In this document: in pieces, positions 1 to 7,076 of the stretch | How the letters are laid out: the number at the start of each line of letters is the position of its first letter | Numbering within the stretch: the stretch's first letter is position 1 | Assembly: GCA_036505275.1 (NCBI GenBank) | Contig: DASXTS010000335.1 | Span: 1-26,496 of the forward strand | Source of the DNA: DASXTS01 sp036505275 | Lineage (GTDB): Bacteria > Actinomycetota > Actinomycetes > Mycobacteriales > Pseudonocardiaceae | Reading direction: 5' to 3' | Length of the DNA: 26,496 bases | The notes under the pieces: generated by a model | What the model was told of the DNA's origin: nothing | What the model saw: only the letters and a program-made list of their open reading frames with translations | Database searches by the model: none | Translations under genes and position numbers: made by a program

Positions 1-108
1 TCCGAGCTGTTCGAAATCGCCACTCGTGCGTTGGAACGCCTCCAGCGACTCCCGGAAACCATCCGGGGATTCTTCCGGGATCCCGCTCTGGCCTATATCG
101 GGATGTAA
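1..108 (+). CDS. C-terminal end of an unidentified protein (truncated by window edge)
   Basis: The frame beginning at base 1 is open for 35 codons and ends at TAA (106-108). The peptide is helical and charged (…ALERLQRLPETIRGFF…) and ends in AYIGM. It contains no motif that I can assign to a family. Codon use is GC-biased as in neighbouring genes, so it is probably the true end of a gene entering from the left. It converges on the sigma-factor gene, from which it is separated by about 100 bp. Confidence 0.5.
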   Translation, partial: SELFEIATRALERLQRLPETIRGFFRDPALAYIGM

Positions 109-143
109 GCGAGAGTCCGCTAGCTACTTTTCCCGTTGGTAAC

Positions 144-160
144 TGCCCGCTGGGCATTCT
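144..160 (+). terminator. Weak hairpin between convergent genes
   Basis: TGCCC (144-148) and GGGCA (152-156) form a 5-bp stem with a 3-nt loop, followed by TTCT. It sits between the end of the first gene and the end of the convergent sigma-factor gene. The stem is short and the T-run poor, so this is only a candidate. The rest of the 109-213 gap shows nothing recognisable. Confidence 0.2.
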
Positions 161-213
161 CGGATGACACCGCCAGCATCATCGAGTTCTTCGCTTGAGC
201 CCCCGTTGCCGAT

Positions 214-1467
214 CTACTGCTCGGGTTCGGTGAGCCGGGCGGCTCGGGTCTCCAGGTAGCGCTGTTCGGAGCGGCTGGTGGTACGGCGTGCCGCGATCCG
301 GTAGCTGGCACGTGCGGCTGCGGAATCGCCGGCCATTTCTTGTAGATGCGCGCGCACGGCGTGCAGACGATGGTGGCCGGCGATTCGGTCGTCGTCGTCC
401 AGGGTCCTCAGCAGTTCGAGTCCGGCCTGCGGGCCGCGCACCATTGCGAGGGCGACGGCGTGGTTGAGGGTGACCATCGGGTTCGGCGAGATTCGCTCGT
501 GCAACTGGTACAGGGCGAGGATCTGTGGCCAGTCGGTGTCCTGCGCTCGGGTTGCCTCGGAGTGGACAGCAGCGATGGCCGCCTGTAGCTGGTACGGGCC
601 GATCGGCTGCCGCGCCAGGGCACCGGTTATCAGCGCAAGACCCTCGGATATGCACGCTTGGTTCCATCGGCCTCGGTCCTGCTCGGCGAGCGGGACCAGG
701 CTGCCGTCGGACCGCGTGCGTGCCGGCCGACGCGCGTCGGTCAACAACATCAAGGCGAGCAGGCCGGCCACCTCGCCGTCATCGGGCAGCAGTCGCCGGA
801 CGTCTCGGGTGAGCCGGATGGCTTCCGCCGTGAACTCGCTGCGCTGCAGGTCGGGACCGGAGGTGGCGGTGTAGCCCTCGTTGAAGATCAGATAAAGGAC
901 GTGCAGGACCACCCGCAGCCGGTCCGGGCGTTCGGGCTGCGGCGGCAGTCGGAACGGGACGCCGCTGGCCTTGATGCGCTGTTTGGCCCGGCTGATGCGC
1001 TGGGCGACCGTCGCCTCCGGGACAAGGAACGCCCGCGCGATCTCGGCCGTCGTCAGGCCGCCGACGGCGCGCAGGGTGAGCGCGAGCTGCGACGCCGCGG
1101 TCAGCGCCGGATGGCAGCAGAGGAAGAGCAGGGTGAGGGTGTCGTCCTCGTCGGTCGGATGATCGTCGCCGTTGGCCGGCTCGATGAGTTCATTGCGCGG
1201 CACCTGGGCCGCTGCGGTCTCTTCGCGGCGTCGGCGTGCTTGCTCGCTGCGCAGCTCGTCGGTCAGCCGGCGGGTGGCGACCGTGAAGAGCCAGCCGTGT
1301 GGATTGTCCGGGACACCCTGGTGGGGCCATTGCAGAGCGGCGGCGAGGAGTGCTTCCTGGACGGCGTCCTCGCACAGGTCGAAATGGCCGTAGCGGCGGG
1401 CGAGCGCGCCGAGGACCTGCGGCGCAAGGCGGCGCAGCAGGCCCTCGGCTCCGACATGCCTGGTCAC
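214..1467 (-). CDS. ECF42-type RNA polymerase sigma factor with C-terminal DUF6596/TPR-like extension
   Basis: This 417-residue protein is about twice the length of a plain ECF sigma factor. The sigma-2 region lies at about residues 8-80 (LARRYGHFDLCEDAVQEALL, HGWLFTVATRRLTDELR). The sigma-4 region lies at about 105-165 (LALTLRAVGGLTTAEIARAF, EATVAQRISRAKQRI). The long C-terminal helical extension contains LYLIFNEGY, LLALMLLTDARRPAR and LNHAVALAMV, which are typical of the DUF6596/TPR extension of group ECF42. The start is a GTG at 1465-1467 that overlaps the stop of the upstream DGPF/YCII gene (GTGA), so the two are translationally coupled. Family knowledge: ECF42 factors lack classical anti-sigma factors, are controlled through the C-terminal extension, and sit beside DGPF genes, exactly as here. 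The assignment is firm; the inducing signal is unknown. Confidence 0.93.
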   Translation of the reverse strand: MTRHVGAEGLLRRLAPQVLGALARRYGHFDLCEDAVQEALLAAALQWPHQGVPDNPHGWLFTVATRRLTDELRSEQARRRREETAAAQVPRNELIEPANGDDHPTDEDDTLTLLFLCCHPALTAASQLALTLRAVGGLTTAEIARAFLVPEATVAQRISRAKQRIKASGVPFRLPPQPERPDRLRVVLHVLYLIFNEGYTATSGPDLQRSEFTAEAIRLTRDVRRLLPDDGEVAGLLALMLLTDARRPARTRSDGSLVPLAEQDRGRWNQACISEGLALITGALARQPIGPYQLQAAIAAVHSEATRAQDTDWPQILALYQLHERISPNPMVTLNHAVALAMVRGPQAGLELLRTLDDDDRIAGHHRLHAVRAHLQEMAGDSAAARASYRIAARRTTSRSEQRYLETRAARLTEPEQ

Positions 1468-1826
1468 ATCTCGGTGCCGGCCGAGTCCATGATCGGCCGC
1501 ACTTCCACGCCCCAGAGCCGGGCGGCCGGATCGTGCGTGACGATCTCGATCGCGCGCTCGAGGCTCTCGCAGTCGAGTCGGTAGTAGCCGGCGAGCTGCT
1601 CCTTGGCCTCCGCGAACGGCCCGTCCGTCACCGCCGGGACGCCGCCGCGCACCCGCACGACCTTGCCGGTCGACGGATGGGCGAGGGCGTCGCCGCCAAG
1701 GAGTTCGCCGGACTCGGTGAACTCCTTGAGGAAGGCGTCCGCCTGGCTCATGATGTCATCGCGTTCGGCCTGCGGCAGGGCTTCGAATGCCCCTGGGTTA
1801 CTGTAGATCAGCGCGACGTACTTCAC
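1464..1826 (-). CDS. YCII-related DGPF-domain protein, ECF42 partner
   Basis: A 120-residue protein consisting of one YCII-related (DGPF) domain. It has an N-terminal KYVALIYSNP strand, the family signature TDGPFAE (about residues 68-73) and the C-terminal region REIEIV-like RAIEIVTHDPAA and VEVRPI. The open frame continues upstream, but the GTG at 1824-1826 is the correct start: it is preceded by GAAGGGAG at 7 nt spacing and gives the usual family length and N-terminus. Its stop overlaps the sigma-factor start. DGPF proteins are the standard genomic partners, and usually the regulon members, of ECF42 sigma factors. Their biochemical role is unresolved, although a ferredoxin-like fold related to YciI is expected. 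Confidence 0.9.
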   Translation of the reverse strand: MKYVALIYSNPGAFEALPQAERDDIMSQADAFLKEFTESGELLGGDALAHPSTGKVVRVRGGVPAVTDGPFAEAKEQLAGYYRLDCESLERAIEIVTHDPAARLWGVEVRPIMDSAGTEM

Positions 1827-1844
1827 GGTTGCGCTCCCTTCATA

Positions 1845-1860
1845 GGGACCGGGCGGTCCC
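1845..1860 (-). promoter_or_regulatory. Perfect hairpin in the leader of the DGPF-sigma operon
   Basis: GGGACC and GGTCCC form a perfect 6-bp inverted repeat around a GGGC tetraloop, 18 bp upstream of the DGPF start codon. It could be a leader hairpin or an operator half-pair. A looser pair, CCGTGAG (1860-1866) and CTCACGG (1902-1908), lies just upstream. No function can be assigned. Confidence 0.25.
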
Positions 1861-1954
1861 CGTGAGTAGGTCGGAGGCGTTCGACCCGTTCTCGACATGG
1901 GCTCACGGATCATCGCCTGCCGATCACCGCCCGGCGACCGGCCGCAGGGCGGGA

Positions 1955-1982
1955 TGTCGAAAACCCAGAGCCTGGTTCGACA
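1955..1982. promoter_or_regulatory. Symmetric candidate ECF42 promoter serving both directions
   Basis: TGTCGA (1955-1960) and its reverse complement TCGACA (1977-1982) flank a 16-bp spacer in the divergent region between the DGPF-sigma operon and the alpha/beta hydrolase. From memory of work on Streptomyces ECF42, the -35 element is TGTCGA and the -10 contains a CGA/TC-type motif. Read on either strand, TGTCGA here is followed at 16 bp by TCGACA, so the element reads as a promoter both ways. Predicted leaders are about 80 nt toward the hydrolase and about 120 nt toward the DGPF gene. The spacing and symmetry are seen directly; sigma-factor recognition is inferred. Confidence 0.5.
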
Positions 1983-2070
1983 CGTCTGTGGACGGCGGCG
2001 GCTGACAGGCGGCGCGCGCACCCAGACACGACCCAATCGAAGCACAAGCTCAACACCGAGGAGATCGATC

Positions 2071-2925
2071 ATGACCCAACAGGCGACAACGGTGGAACCG
2101 ACCACGGTGAAGGTGCCAGGAGCGACGCTGTACGTCGAGGTCCGGGGTTCGGGCCCGGTTCTGCTCTGCATCAGTGGCGGGCCGACCGACGCCGGCATGT
2201 TCACCGACCTCGCCACGCGGCTGGCCGACCGCTACACGGTCGTGAGCTACGACCAGCGGGGCCACTCGCGCAGCACGCTCGACGGCGAGCCCGAGGACAT
2301 CCCGGTGGCGCTGCACGCGGACGACGCGGCGGCGGTCATCACGGCCGTCGGCAAGGGACCCGCGTACGTCTACGGCAACAGCGGCGGCGGCACCATCGGC
2401 GTCGAGCTGCTCGCACGTCACCCGGAACTCGTTCACGCGGTCGTCGCGCACGAGCCGCCCATCATGGAGCTACTGACCGACGCGGCCCAGTGGCGCGCCA
2501 CGTTCGCCGGAATCACCGAGACCTACCGCACGGACGGTGTCTTCGCCGCGATGGGAAGGTTCGGCGCCGCTGTCGAGCAAGGCGGACCGAAGTACAGCGA
2601 GGAGATGCAGCAGACCGAGCCGACGCCCGAGGCCCAGGAGATGATGGCCCGGATGGCCGGCAACTTCGATCTGTTCATCGCCCACGAAATCAGGCCGAGC
2701 GTCGGATACGTGCCCGACATCGACGCCCTTCGGAAGGTGTCGACGCGGATCGTCAGTGCTGCCGGCGAGACCTCGGGTGAGCAGGCGGCCCGCCGGGCAG
2801 CCATTGCGCTCGCCGAGCGGCTCGGTATCGACGTGTCGTACCTACCTGGCGCGCACGGCGGCTGGGGGTCGAACCCCCAGGAGTTCGCCGACCGGCTGCA
2901 CGAGGTCCTACAAAAGGGCCGATGA
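2071..2925 (+). CDS. Alpha/beta-fold hydrolase, probable ECF42 regulon member
   Basis: A 284-residue cytosolic alpha/beta hydrolase. The oxyanion loop is ISGGPTDAG (about 34-42), and YDQRGHSRS (about 60-68) precedes the lid. The nucleophile elbow is YGNSGGG with Ser104, and the C-terminal histidine lies in PGAHGGW (about His262). The acidic member is probably in the GETSGE segment. The ATG at 2071 is chosen because GAGGAG lies 7 nt upstream; the longer in-frame extension crosses the candidate promoter. It is divergent from the DGPF-sigma pair and is followed by a strong terminator, so it is probably monocistronic. The substrate cannot be told from the sequence; esterases, lactonases and haloperoxidase-like enzymes share this architecture. 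Confidence 0.9.
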   Translation: MTQQATTVEPTTVKVPGATLYVEVRGSGPVLLCISGGPTDAGMFTDLATRLADRYTVVSYDQRGHSRSTLDGEPEDIPVALHADDAAAVITAVGKGPAYVYGNSGGGTIGVELLARHPELVHAVVAHEPPIMELLTDAAQWRATFAGITETYRTDGVFAAMGRFGAAVEQGGPKYSEEMQQTEPTPEAQEMMARMAGNFDLFIAHEIRPSVGYVPDIDALRKVSTRIVSAAGETSGEQAARRAAIALAERLGIDVSYLPGAHGGWGSNPQEFADRLHEVLQKGR

Positions 2926-2944
2926 GGCATAGCGCGGCCCGCGA

Positions 2945-2976
2945 TGACCCCTCGCTGCTCGAGGGGGTCACTTTTT
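2945..2976 (+). terminator. Rho-independent terminator after the alpha/beta hydrolase
   Basis: TGACCCCTCG (2945-2954) pairs with CGAGGGGGTCA (2960-2970) across a CTGCT loop, with one bulged G, and is followed by a run of five T (2972-2976). It begins 20 bp after the hydrolase stop codon. This is the clearest intrinsic terminator in the window. Confidence 0.85.
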
Positions 2977-3091
2977 GTCGAGCTGATCTCGACGTGAGCA
3001 CCGCGGCGTGGCGCCCCCAGGAACCCATATCATGGTCCGCGGCCCTCTGATCACCTGGCACGGCACGTACGCCGCCTTGAAAGGTAGGCCC

Positions 3092-3865
3092 ATGCCCAGC
3101 GAACCCGAGGTACTCGTGCACCGCACCGAGGCCATCCTGCGCATCACGTTCAACCGTCCCGCCGCGTTGAACGCGCTGACCACGGAGATGCTGAGCACGA
3201 CGGCGGCGGCTGTCGAAGCCTGTGCCGGCGACCCCGCCGTGCGGGCCGTCGTGCTCACCGGAGCGGGGCGCGCGTTCAGCTCGGGCGCCGACCTGTCCGC
3301 CGCCACCAACGGGCCAGGCGTGGGTACCATCGACGCGGCCAACCGGCTCACCATCGCCCTGCGCGACACACCGAAACCGATTGTCGCCGCCGTCAACGGC
3401 CCGGCCGCAGGTGTGGGCTGCTCCCTCGCCCTGGCCTGCGATCTCACCGTGGCCGCACAGTCCGCGTACTTCCTGCTCGCCTTCGCCAACATCGGCCTGA
3501 TGCCGGACGGCGGCGCCACGGCCCTTGTGCCCGCCGCCGTCGGCCGCGCGCGCGCCAACCGCATGGCCCTGCTCGCCGAGCGCATCTCGGCGTCGCAGGC
3601 GCTGGAGTGGGGTCTCATCACCGAGGTGGTCGCCGACGATGCTTTCCCCGCCGAGGTCGACGCTCTCGCCAACAGGCTCGCCAGCGGCCCCACCGCCGCC
3701 TACGCCGCGATCAAGCATGCGATCAACCAGAGCACCCTCGCCCGGCTGCCCGCGGCGCTCGACACCGAACGCGCCGGCCAGGGCGCCCTCTTCGACACCG
3801 CCGACTTTGCCGAGGGCGTCGCCGCATTCCACGCCAAACGCCCGCCACGGTTCGTCGGCAAGTAG
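3092..3865 (+). CDS. Enoyl-CoA hydratase/isomerase family protein (PaaG-like)
   Basis: A 257-residue crotonase-fold enzyme. It has NRPAALNALT (21-30), the CoA/oxyanion segments GAGRAFSSGADL (57-68) and VNGPAAGVGCSLALACD (101-117), and FANIGLMPDGGAT (131-143). The position of hydratase Glu144 is not acidic, whereas Asp139 in MPDGG matches the catalytic aspartate of PaaG and delta3-delta2-enoyl-CoA isomerases. An isomerase role, in fatty-acid or phenylacetate-type degradation, is therefore more likely than classic hydration. The ATG at 3092 is preceded by AAAGG at about 7 nt; the frame upstream (from 3008) looks non-coding. The gene converges on the PHA synthase gene. A metabolic link to PHA precursor supply is possible but not shown. 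Confidence 0.9.
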   Translation: MPSEPEVLVHRTEAILRITFNRPAALNALTTEMLSTTAAAVEACAGDPAVRAVVLTGAGRAFSSGADLSAATNGPGVGTIDAANRLTIALRDTPKPIVAAVNGPAAGVGCSLALACDLTVAAQSAYFLLAFANIGLMPDGGATALVPAAVGRARANRMALLAERISASQALEWGLITEVVADDAFPAEVDALANRLASGPTAAYAAIKHAINQSTLARLPAALDTERAGQGALFDTADFAEGVAAFHAKRPPRFVGK

Positions 3866-3875
3866 CGCCGCCTGT

Positions 3876-3895
3876 CGTGCGGGGCGCGGCGCACG
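3876..3895. terminator. Hairpin between convergent enoyl-CoA hydratase and PHA synthase genes
   Basis: CGTGCG (3876-3881) and CGCACG (3890-3895) form a perfect 6-bp stem with an 8-nt loop. An alternative 7-bp pairing, GCGCCGC/GCGGCGC (3865-3871 and 3886-3892), overlaps it. The hairpin lies in the 45-bp gap between two convergent stop codons and could act in both directions, but it has no T-run. Confidence 0.4.
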
Positions 3896-3910
3896 GGTTG
3901 CCGGCCGGCC

Positions 3911-5587
3911 TCAGGCCTTCTGCAGCACGTACGTTCCAGGCGCCGACTCCTGCGGCGGGAAGCGCTCGGACCCAAGGGTGACCGGCGCGGGCTTCGCCCC
4001 GCCGGAACGCTCGAGCACCCAGTCCGCCCAGTGCTCCCACCAGGATCCGGTCTGCTTCACGGCGTGGGCCAGCCATTCGTCCGGTGACTTGGCCGGGTCC
4101 AGCGGGCCGGTGAAGTAGGTCGCCTTGGGGTTGCCTGGCGGGTTGACGAGGCTGGCGATGTGGCCGGCGTTGCTGAGCGCGAACGTGCTGTCGCCCGCGA
4201 GCAGCTGCGTCGTACGGTATGTCGCCTTCCACGGCGTGAGGTGGTCGTTCACCGCACCGGTCACGTAGGTCGGCACCTTGATCGTGCCGAGGTCGACCGG
4301 AGTGCCCAGGATCTGCATGGCCGCGGGCTTGATGAGCACGTTGTTCTCGAAGATGTCCAGGAACTGCCGGTGAAGCGCGGCCGGCAGGTTCGTCCCGTCC
4401 GCGTTCCACGACAGGATGTCGAACACCGGCGGGTCCTCGCCGAGCAGGTAGTTGTTCACCCAGTAGTTCCACACCAGGTCGTTCGGCCGCATCCAGGTGA
4501 ACACGTTGCCCATGGCGCGGGCGGTGATGACGCCGGAACGCCCCGAGTTCCACCGGGCGATGGACAGCAGACGCGGCGCGGAGAAGGCAGCGATCGGCGC
4601 CGGCTGGCCGAAGTCCAGCATCGTAACGGCGAACGACGCACTGTGCACCCGGTCGTCGCGGGTGGCCGCGAGGTGGTTGAGCACGGTGGCGTTGAGCATG
4701 CCGCCTGCGCAGAAACCGATGATGTTCACGTCCGCCGAGCCCGTGGTCTCGCGGACGACGTCGATGGCGCTCACGATCCGGCGCGCGTACGTGTCGATGT
4801 CCCAACCAGCGTGCTCGGCGGTCGGGTTCCGCCAGCTCACCATGAACGTCTGCAGGCCGCGGCTCACGGCGTACTCGGCGAAGCTGCGGCCCGGACGCAG
4901 GTCGAGGAAGTAATAGCGGCCGATGGGTGGCGGTACGACGAGGACCGGCCGCGCACGCACCGTATCCGTGCTGGGCGCGTAGTGCAGGAGCTCGGCGTGC
5001 TCGTCCTTGTCGATCACCTTGCCGGGCGTGACCGCGAGGTCCTCACCGACCTTGAGCGCTCCCGGCTTCGCCATCGACGGCATACCGCCGTTGCGGCGCA
5101 GGTCGGAAGCGAAGTTCCGGGCCCCCCGGAGCAGGTTGCCGCCCCCTACCTCCAGTGTCTTCTTCAGCGCGGCGGGGTTGCCGAGCAGGGTGTTCGTCGG
5201 CGCTGCCGCACTGGTCAGCACGCCCATGACGAACCGGGCGCGCTCGGCGCGGCGTTGGTCGCCCGAGGCCTCGAGGTCGTCGAGCAGCCGGTCGACCGCA
5301 TCGCACGCGGCCAGGTACGTCTGTGCGATGCGCTTGTAGACGGGGTTGTTCGACCAGGTCGGATCCTTGAACCGCCAGTCTCCCTTCGCGGGTGCGACCT
5401 CCGATCGCCCGACGGCGATGCGGGCAAGTTCGCTGCCCAGCCCGACACCCACCTTGCCGAGCGACGCGCCGCGAAACACGGTCGCCGCCATGCCATCGAG
5501 CACACCGGCCAGCGATGGGACGGCGATCGGGTCGGCCGCCGCGACCGCGTCCTCCGCCACCTGGCTGGGGTCGTGAGAGTTGGGCAT
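3911..5587 (-). CDS. phaC: Class I-like poly(3-hydroxyalkanoate) synthase
   Basis: A 558-residue protein, the usual length of class I PHA synthases, which polymerise (R)-3-hydroxyacyl-CoA on the granule surface. The N-terminal domain includes DWRFKDPTWSNNPVYKRIAQ (about 70-89). The catalytic alpha/beta domain has the lipase-like box GFCAGG with Cys293, the acid Asp448 in GAVNDHLTPW and His476 in SNAGHIASLVNPP. Other conserved segments are VPPPIGRYYFLDL and MRPNDLVWNYWVNNYLLG. The start ATG at 5587 has AAGGGAA 5 nt upstream; the 24-codon upstream extension is rejected. It lies 68 bp downstream of cvnD on the same strand, so it could be cotranscribed with the conservon, although a TATTCT -10-like hexamer (5613-5618, minus strand) may give it its own promoter. 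No phaA, phaB or phasin gene is in view. Confidence 0.93.
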   Translation of the reverse strand: MPNSHDPSQVAEDAVAAADPIAVPSLAGVLDGMAATVFRGASLGKVGVGLGSELARIAVGRSEVAPAKGDWRFKDPTWSNNPVYKRIAQTYLAACDAVDRLLDDLEASGDQRRAERARFVMGVLTSAAAPTNTLLGNPAALKKTLEVGGGNLLRGARNFASDLRRNGGMPSMAKPGALKVGEDLAVTPGKVIDKDEHAELLHYAPSTDTVRARPVLVVPPPIGRYYFLDLRPGRSFAEYAVSRGLQTFMVSWRNPTAEHAGWDIDTYARRIVSAIDVVRETTGSADVNIIGFCAGGMLNATVLNHLAATRDDRVHSASFAVTMLDFGQPAPIAAFSAPRLLSIARWNSGRSGVITARAMGNVFTWMRPNDLVWNYWVNNYLLGEDPPVFDILSWNADGTNLPAALHRQFLDIFENNVLIKPAAMQILGTPVDLGTIKVPTYVTGAVNDHLTPWKATYRTTQLLAGDSTFALSNAGHIASLVNPPGNPKATYFTGPLDPAKSPDEWLAHAVKQTGSWWEHWADWVLERSGGAKPAPVTLGSERFPPQESAPGTYVLQKA

Positions 5588-5655
5588 CAGCTTCCCTTCC
5601 GCCGGAGCATCGAGAATAACCCGATCACTGACCGATCCGGCCCGCGAGACAACAA

Positions 5656-6261
5656 TCACCGGGTGGCGGTCTTGATCCGGTTCTTGTCGATGGTGTTGCG
5701 CAGAACGGCCAGCAGGGCGTCCCGGACGGAGAGCCTGAACCGCGCATCGAAGGTGACCAGCGGAACCTCGTCGCTGATGGCCAGTGCCCAGCGTACGTCG
5801 GCGAGGTCGTGGGCGAGCTTGCCGTCGAACACGTTGATTCCTATCACGAACGGAACGCCCGTCTTCTCGAAATAGTCGACCGCGGGGAACGAGTCGTCGA
5901 GGCGCCGGGTGTCCACGATGACGAGGGCGCCGAGCGCGCCCTGGATGAGGTCATGCCACATAAAGCCGAACCGGTCCTGTCCTGGTGTTCCGAACAGGTA
6001 CAGCTTCACTTCCTCATCGATCGTGATACAACCGAAGTCCAGGGCCACGGTCGTCGTGGTCTTGGCCGGCACTTCAGCAATGGGATCGATCAGAGCACCC
6101 GCCGAGGTGATCAATGCCTCGGTGGTCAATGGCAGGATCTCCGAGATGGCGGACACGGTCGTTGTCTTGCCGACCCCAAACCCACCGGCGATGACTATCT
6201 TCACCGGAGTAGGTGGCCGCCGGCTGCCGGCGATTGGCTCAGCTGATGGCCTCAAGTCCAC
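5656..6261 (-). CDS. cvnD: Conservon GTPase, CvnD-type (MglA-like) ATP/GTP-binding protein
   Basis: A 201-residue small GTPase of the CvnD group. The P-loop is GGFGVGKT (26-33), the switch/G3 segment is LFGTPGQDRF and the G4-like region is VIGINVFDGK, where the family has a modified NKxD. The C-terminus is short and basic. The start is a GTG at 6259-6261, inside the end of cvnC (23-nt overlap), as is common in conservons. Family knowledge: CvnD GTPases act with roadblock-type CvnB and DUF742 CvnC at the membrane kinase CvnA, forming a G-protein-like signalling complex. Here it is the last gene of the nine-gene run, with phaC downstream in place of the P450 (cvnE) seen in some conservons. Confidence 0.93.
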   Translation of the reverse strand: MDLRPSAEPIAGSRRPPTPVKIVIAGGFGVGKTTTVSAISEILPLTTEALITSAGALIDPIAEVPAKTTTTVALDFGCITIDEEVKLYLFGTPGQDRFGFMWHDLIQGALGALVIVDTRRLDDSFPAVDYFEKTGVPFVIGINVFDGKLAHDLADVRWALAISDEVPLVTFDARFRLSVRDALLAVLRNTIDKNRIKTATR

Positions 6262-6619
6262 GGATGACCCTTTCGATCATGTCGATGTCCTGGTTTAGCT
6301 GGGTTGCGGGGCGCCGAACGATGACGTACCCAAGCTCGGCAAGATCGGCGACCAGGATCCGGGCCACCCCGATGTGCAGCCCGAGTATCGCGGCGACCTC
6401 CGCCACCGACATGGTGACCCGACACAGCTCAACGATGTCTCGGCGCTCGAAGGCGAGGCTGTCATGCGCGGCCGCGCCAAGTTGGCTGGTCAGAACCTGC
6501 GCCTCGACCTCAAGCGTCTGGTCGACCGGCTGAGTGCGGCCAGAGGTCAGCAGGTACGGCCGCAGCAGCGAGACGTCCGGATCAATCCCACCGTATCGCG
6601 GGTCGTCGGCGCTGCTCAT
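6239..6619 (-). CDS. cvnC: DUF742 protein, CvnC-type conservon component
   Basis: A 126-residue DUF742 protein. It has the early motif DVSLLRPYLLTSGRTQP, then the winged-helix-like segment RDIVELCRVTMSVAEVAAILGLHIGVARILVADL, and ends in IERVIRGLEAIS. The ATG at 6617-6619 is preceded by an excellent AGGAGGAGG Shine-Dalgarno. It overlaps cvnD by 23 nt and begins 22 bp after the cvnB stop codon. DUF742 proteins are invariant conservon partners thought to connect the kinase to the GTPase. The long upstream open frame is a shadow over cvnB. Confidence 0.92.
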   Translation of the reverse strand: MSSADDPRYGGIDPDVSLLRPYLLTSGRTQPVDQTLEVEAQVLTSQLGAAAHDSLAFERRDIVELCRVTMSVAEVAAILGLHIGVARILVADLAELGYVIVRRPATQLNQDIDMIERVIRGLEAIS

Positions 6620-6641
6620 AGCCTCCTCCTTTACGCCATGT

Positions 6642-7076
6642 TCAGAGGCCGACGGTGTTCTTGAGCTCCTCGATGAGCTGCGGAGTGAGCACGGTGCTGG
6701 CCCGGTTGGCGAACATTGCCATTTCGTAGGCGACCGTCCCGAGGCTTGCCTGCTTGGATGCCAACACACCGAGCGAGCAGCCGACGCTGATCGTGCAGAC
6801 GAGCAGGTAGCCCAATTCGAGTTCGATGACGACCTTGTCGGGGGCTCCCAGCGGATGGCTCTCGGAGACACCGTTGGCCAGGCCGAGCATAGCGGAGGAG
6901 ATCGCGGCGAGCCGATCTGCGCTGGCCCGGTCGAGATCTTCCGACATCGCGATCAACAGGCCATCGGCGGACACCGCAATGGCCGCGATGGCGCCTGCCG
7001 TGTTCAGCACGAAGCGGCTCACCAACCAGTTGAACTGCGTCGCCTCGACACTGATTCCTAGTGTCTGCCTGGTCAT
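6642..7076 (-). CDS. cvnB: Roadblock/LC7-domain protein, CvnB-type conservon component
   Basis: A 144-residue roadblock/LC7 protein. Family features are FNWLVSRFVLNTAGAIAAIAVSADGLLIAMS at the N-terminus, ADRLAAISSAMLGLANG, the strands KVVIELELGYLLVCTIS and a C-terminal helix ending IEELKNTVGL. The ATG overlaps the cvnA stop codon in an ATGA tetranucleotide (7073-7076), which implies translational coupling. CvnB proteins bind the CvnD GTPase and are thought to modulate its nucleotide state, as MglB does for MglA. Confidence 0.93.
   Translation of the reverse strand: MTRQTLGISVEATQFNWLVSRFVLNTAGAIAAIAVSADGLLIAMSEDLDRASADRLAAISSAMLGLANGVSESHPLGAPDKVVIELELGYLLVCTISVGCSLGVLASKQASLGTVAYEMAMFANRASTVLTPQLIEELKNTVGL

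Noticed and set aside
121..186. Short plus-strand stretch ending FSDDTASIIEFFA before a stop
   Set aside because: It reads like the end of a protein but is preceded by an in-frame TAG after about 20 codons and has no start. It may be a gene remnant, but that is too little evidence to call.
658..1584. Plus-strand open frame of 308 codons opposite the sigma factor
   Set aside because: Antisense shadow without any recognisable motif; the minus-strand sigma factor is unambiguous.
4160..5875. Long plus-strand open frame of 571 codons opposite phaC and cvnD
   Set aside because: Antisense shadow of clearly recognisable genes; its peptide is arginine/valine-rich with no domain, as expected in GC-rich DNA.
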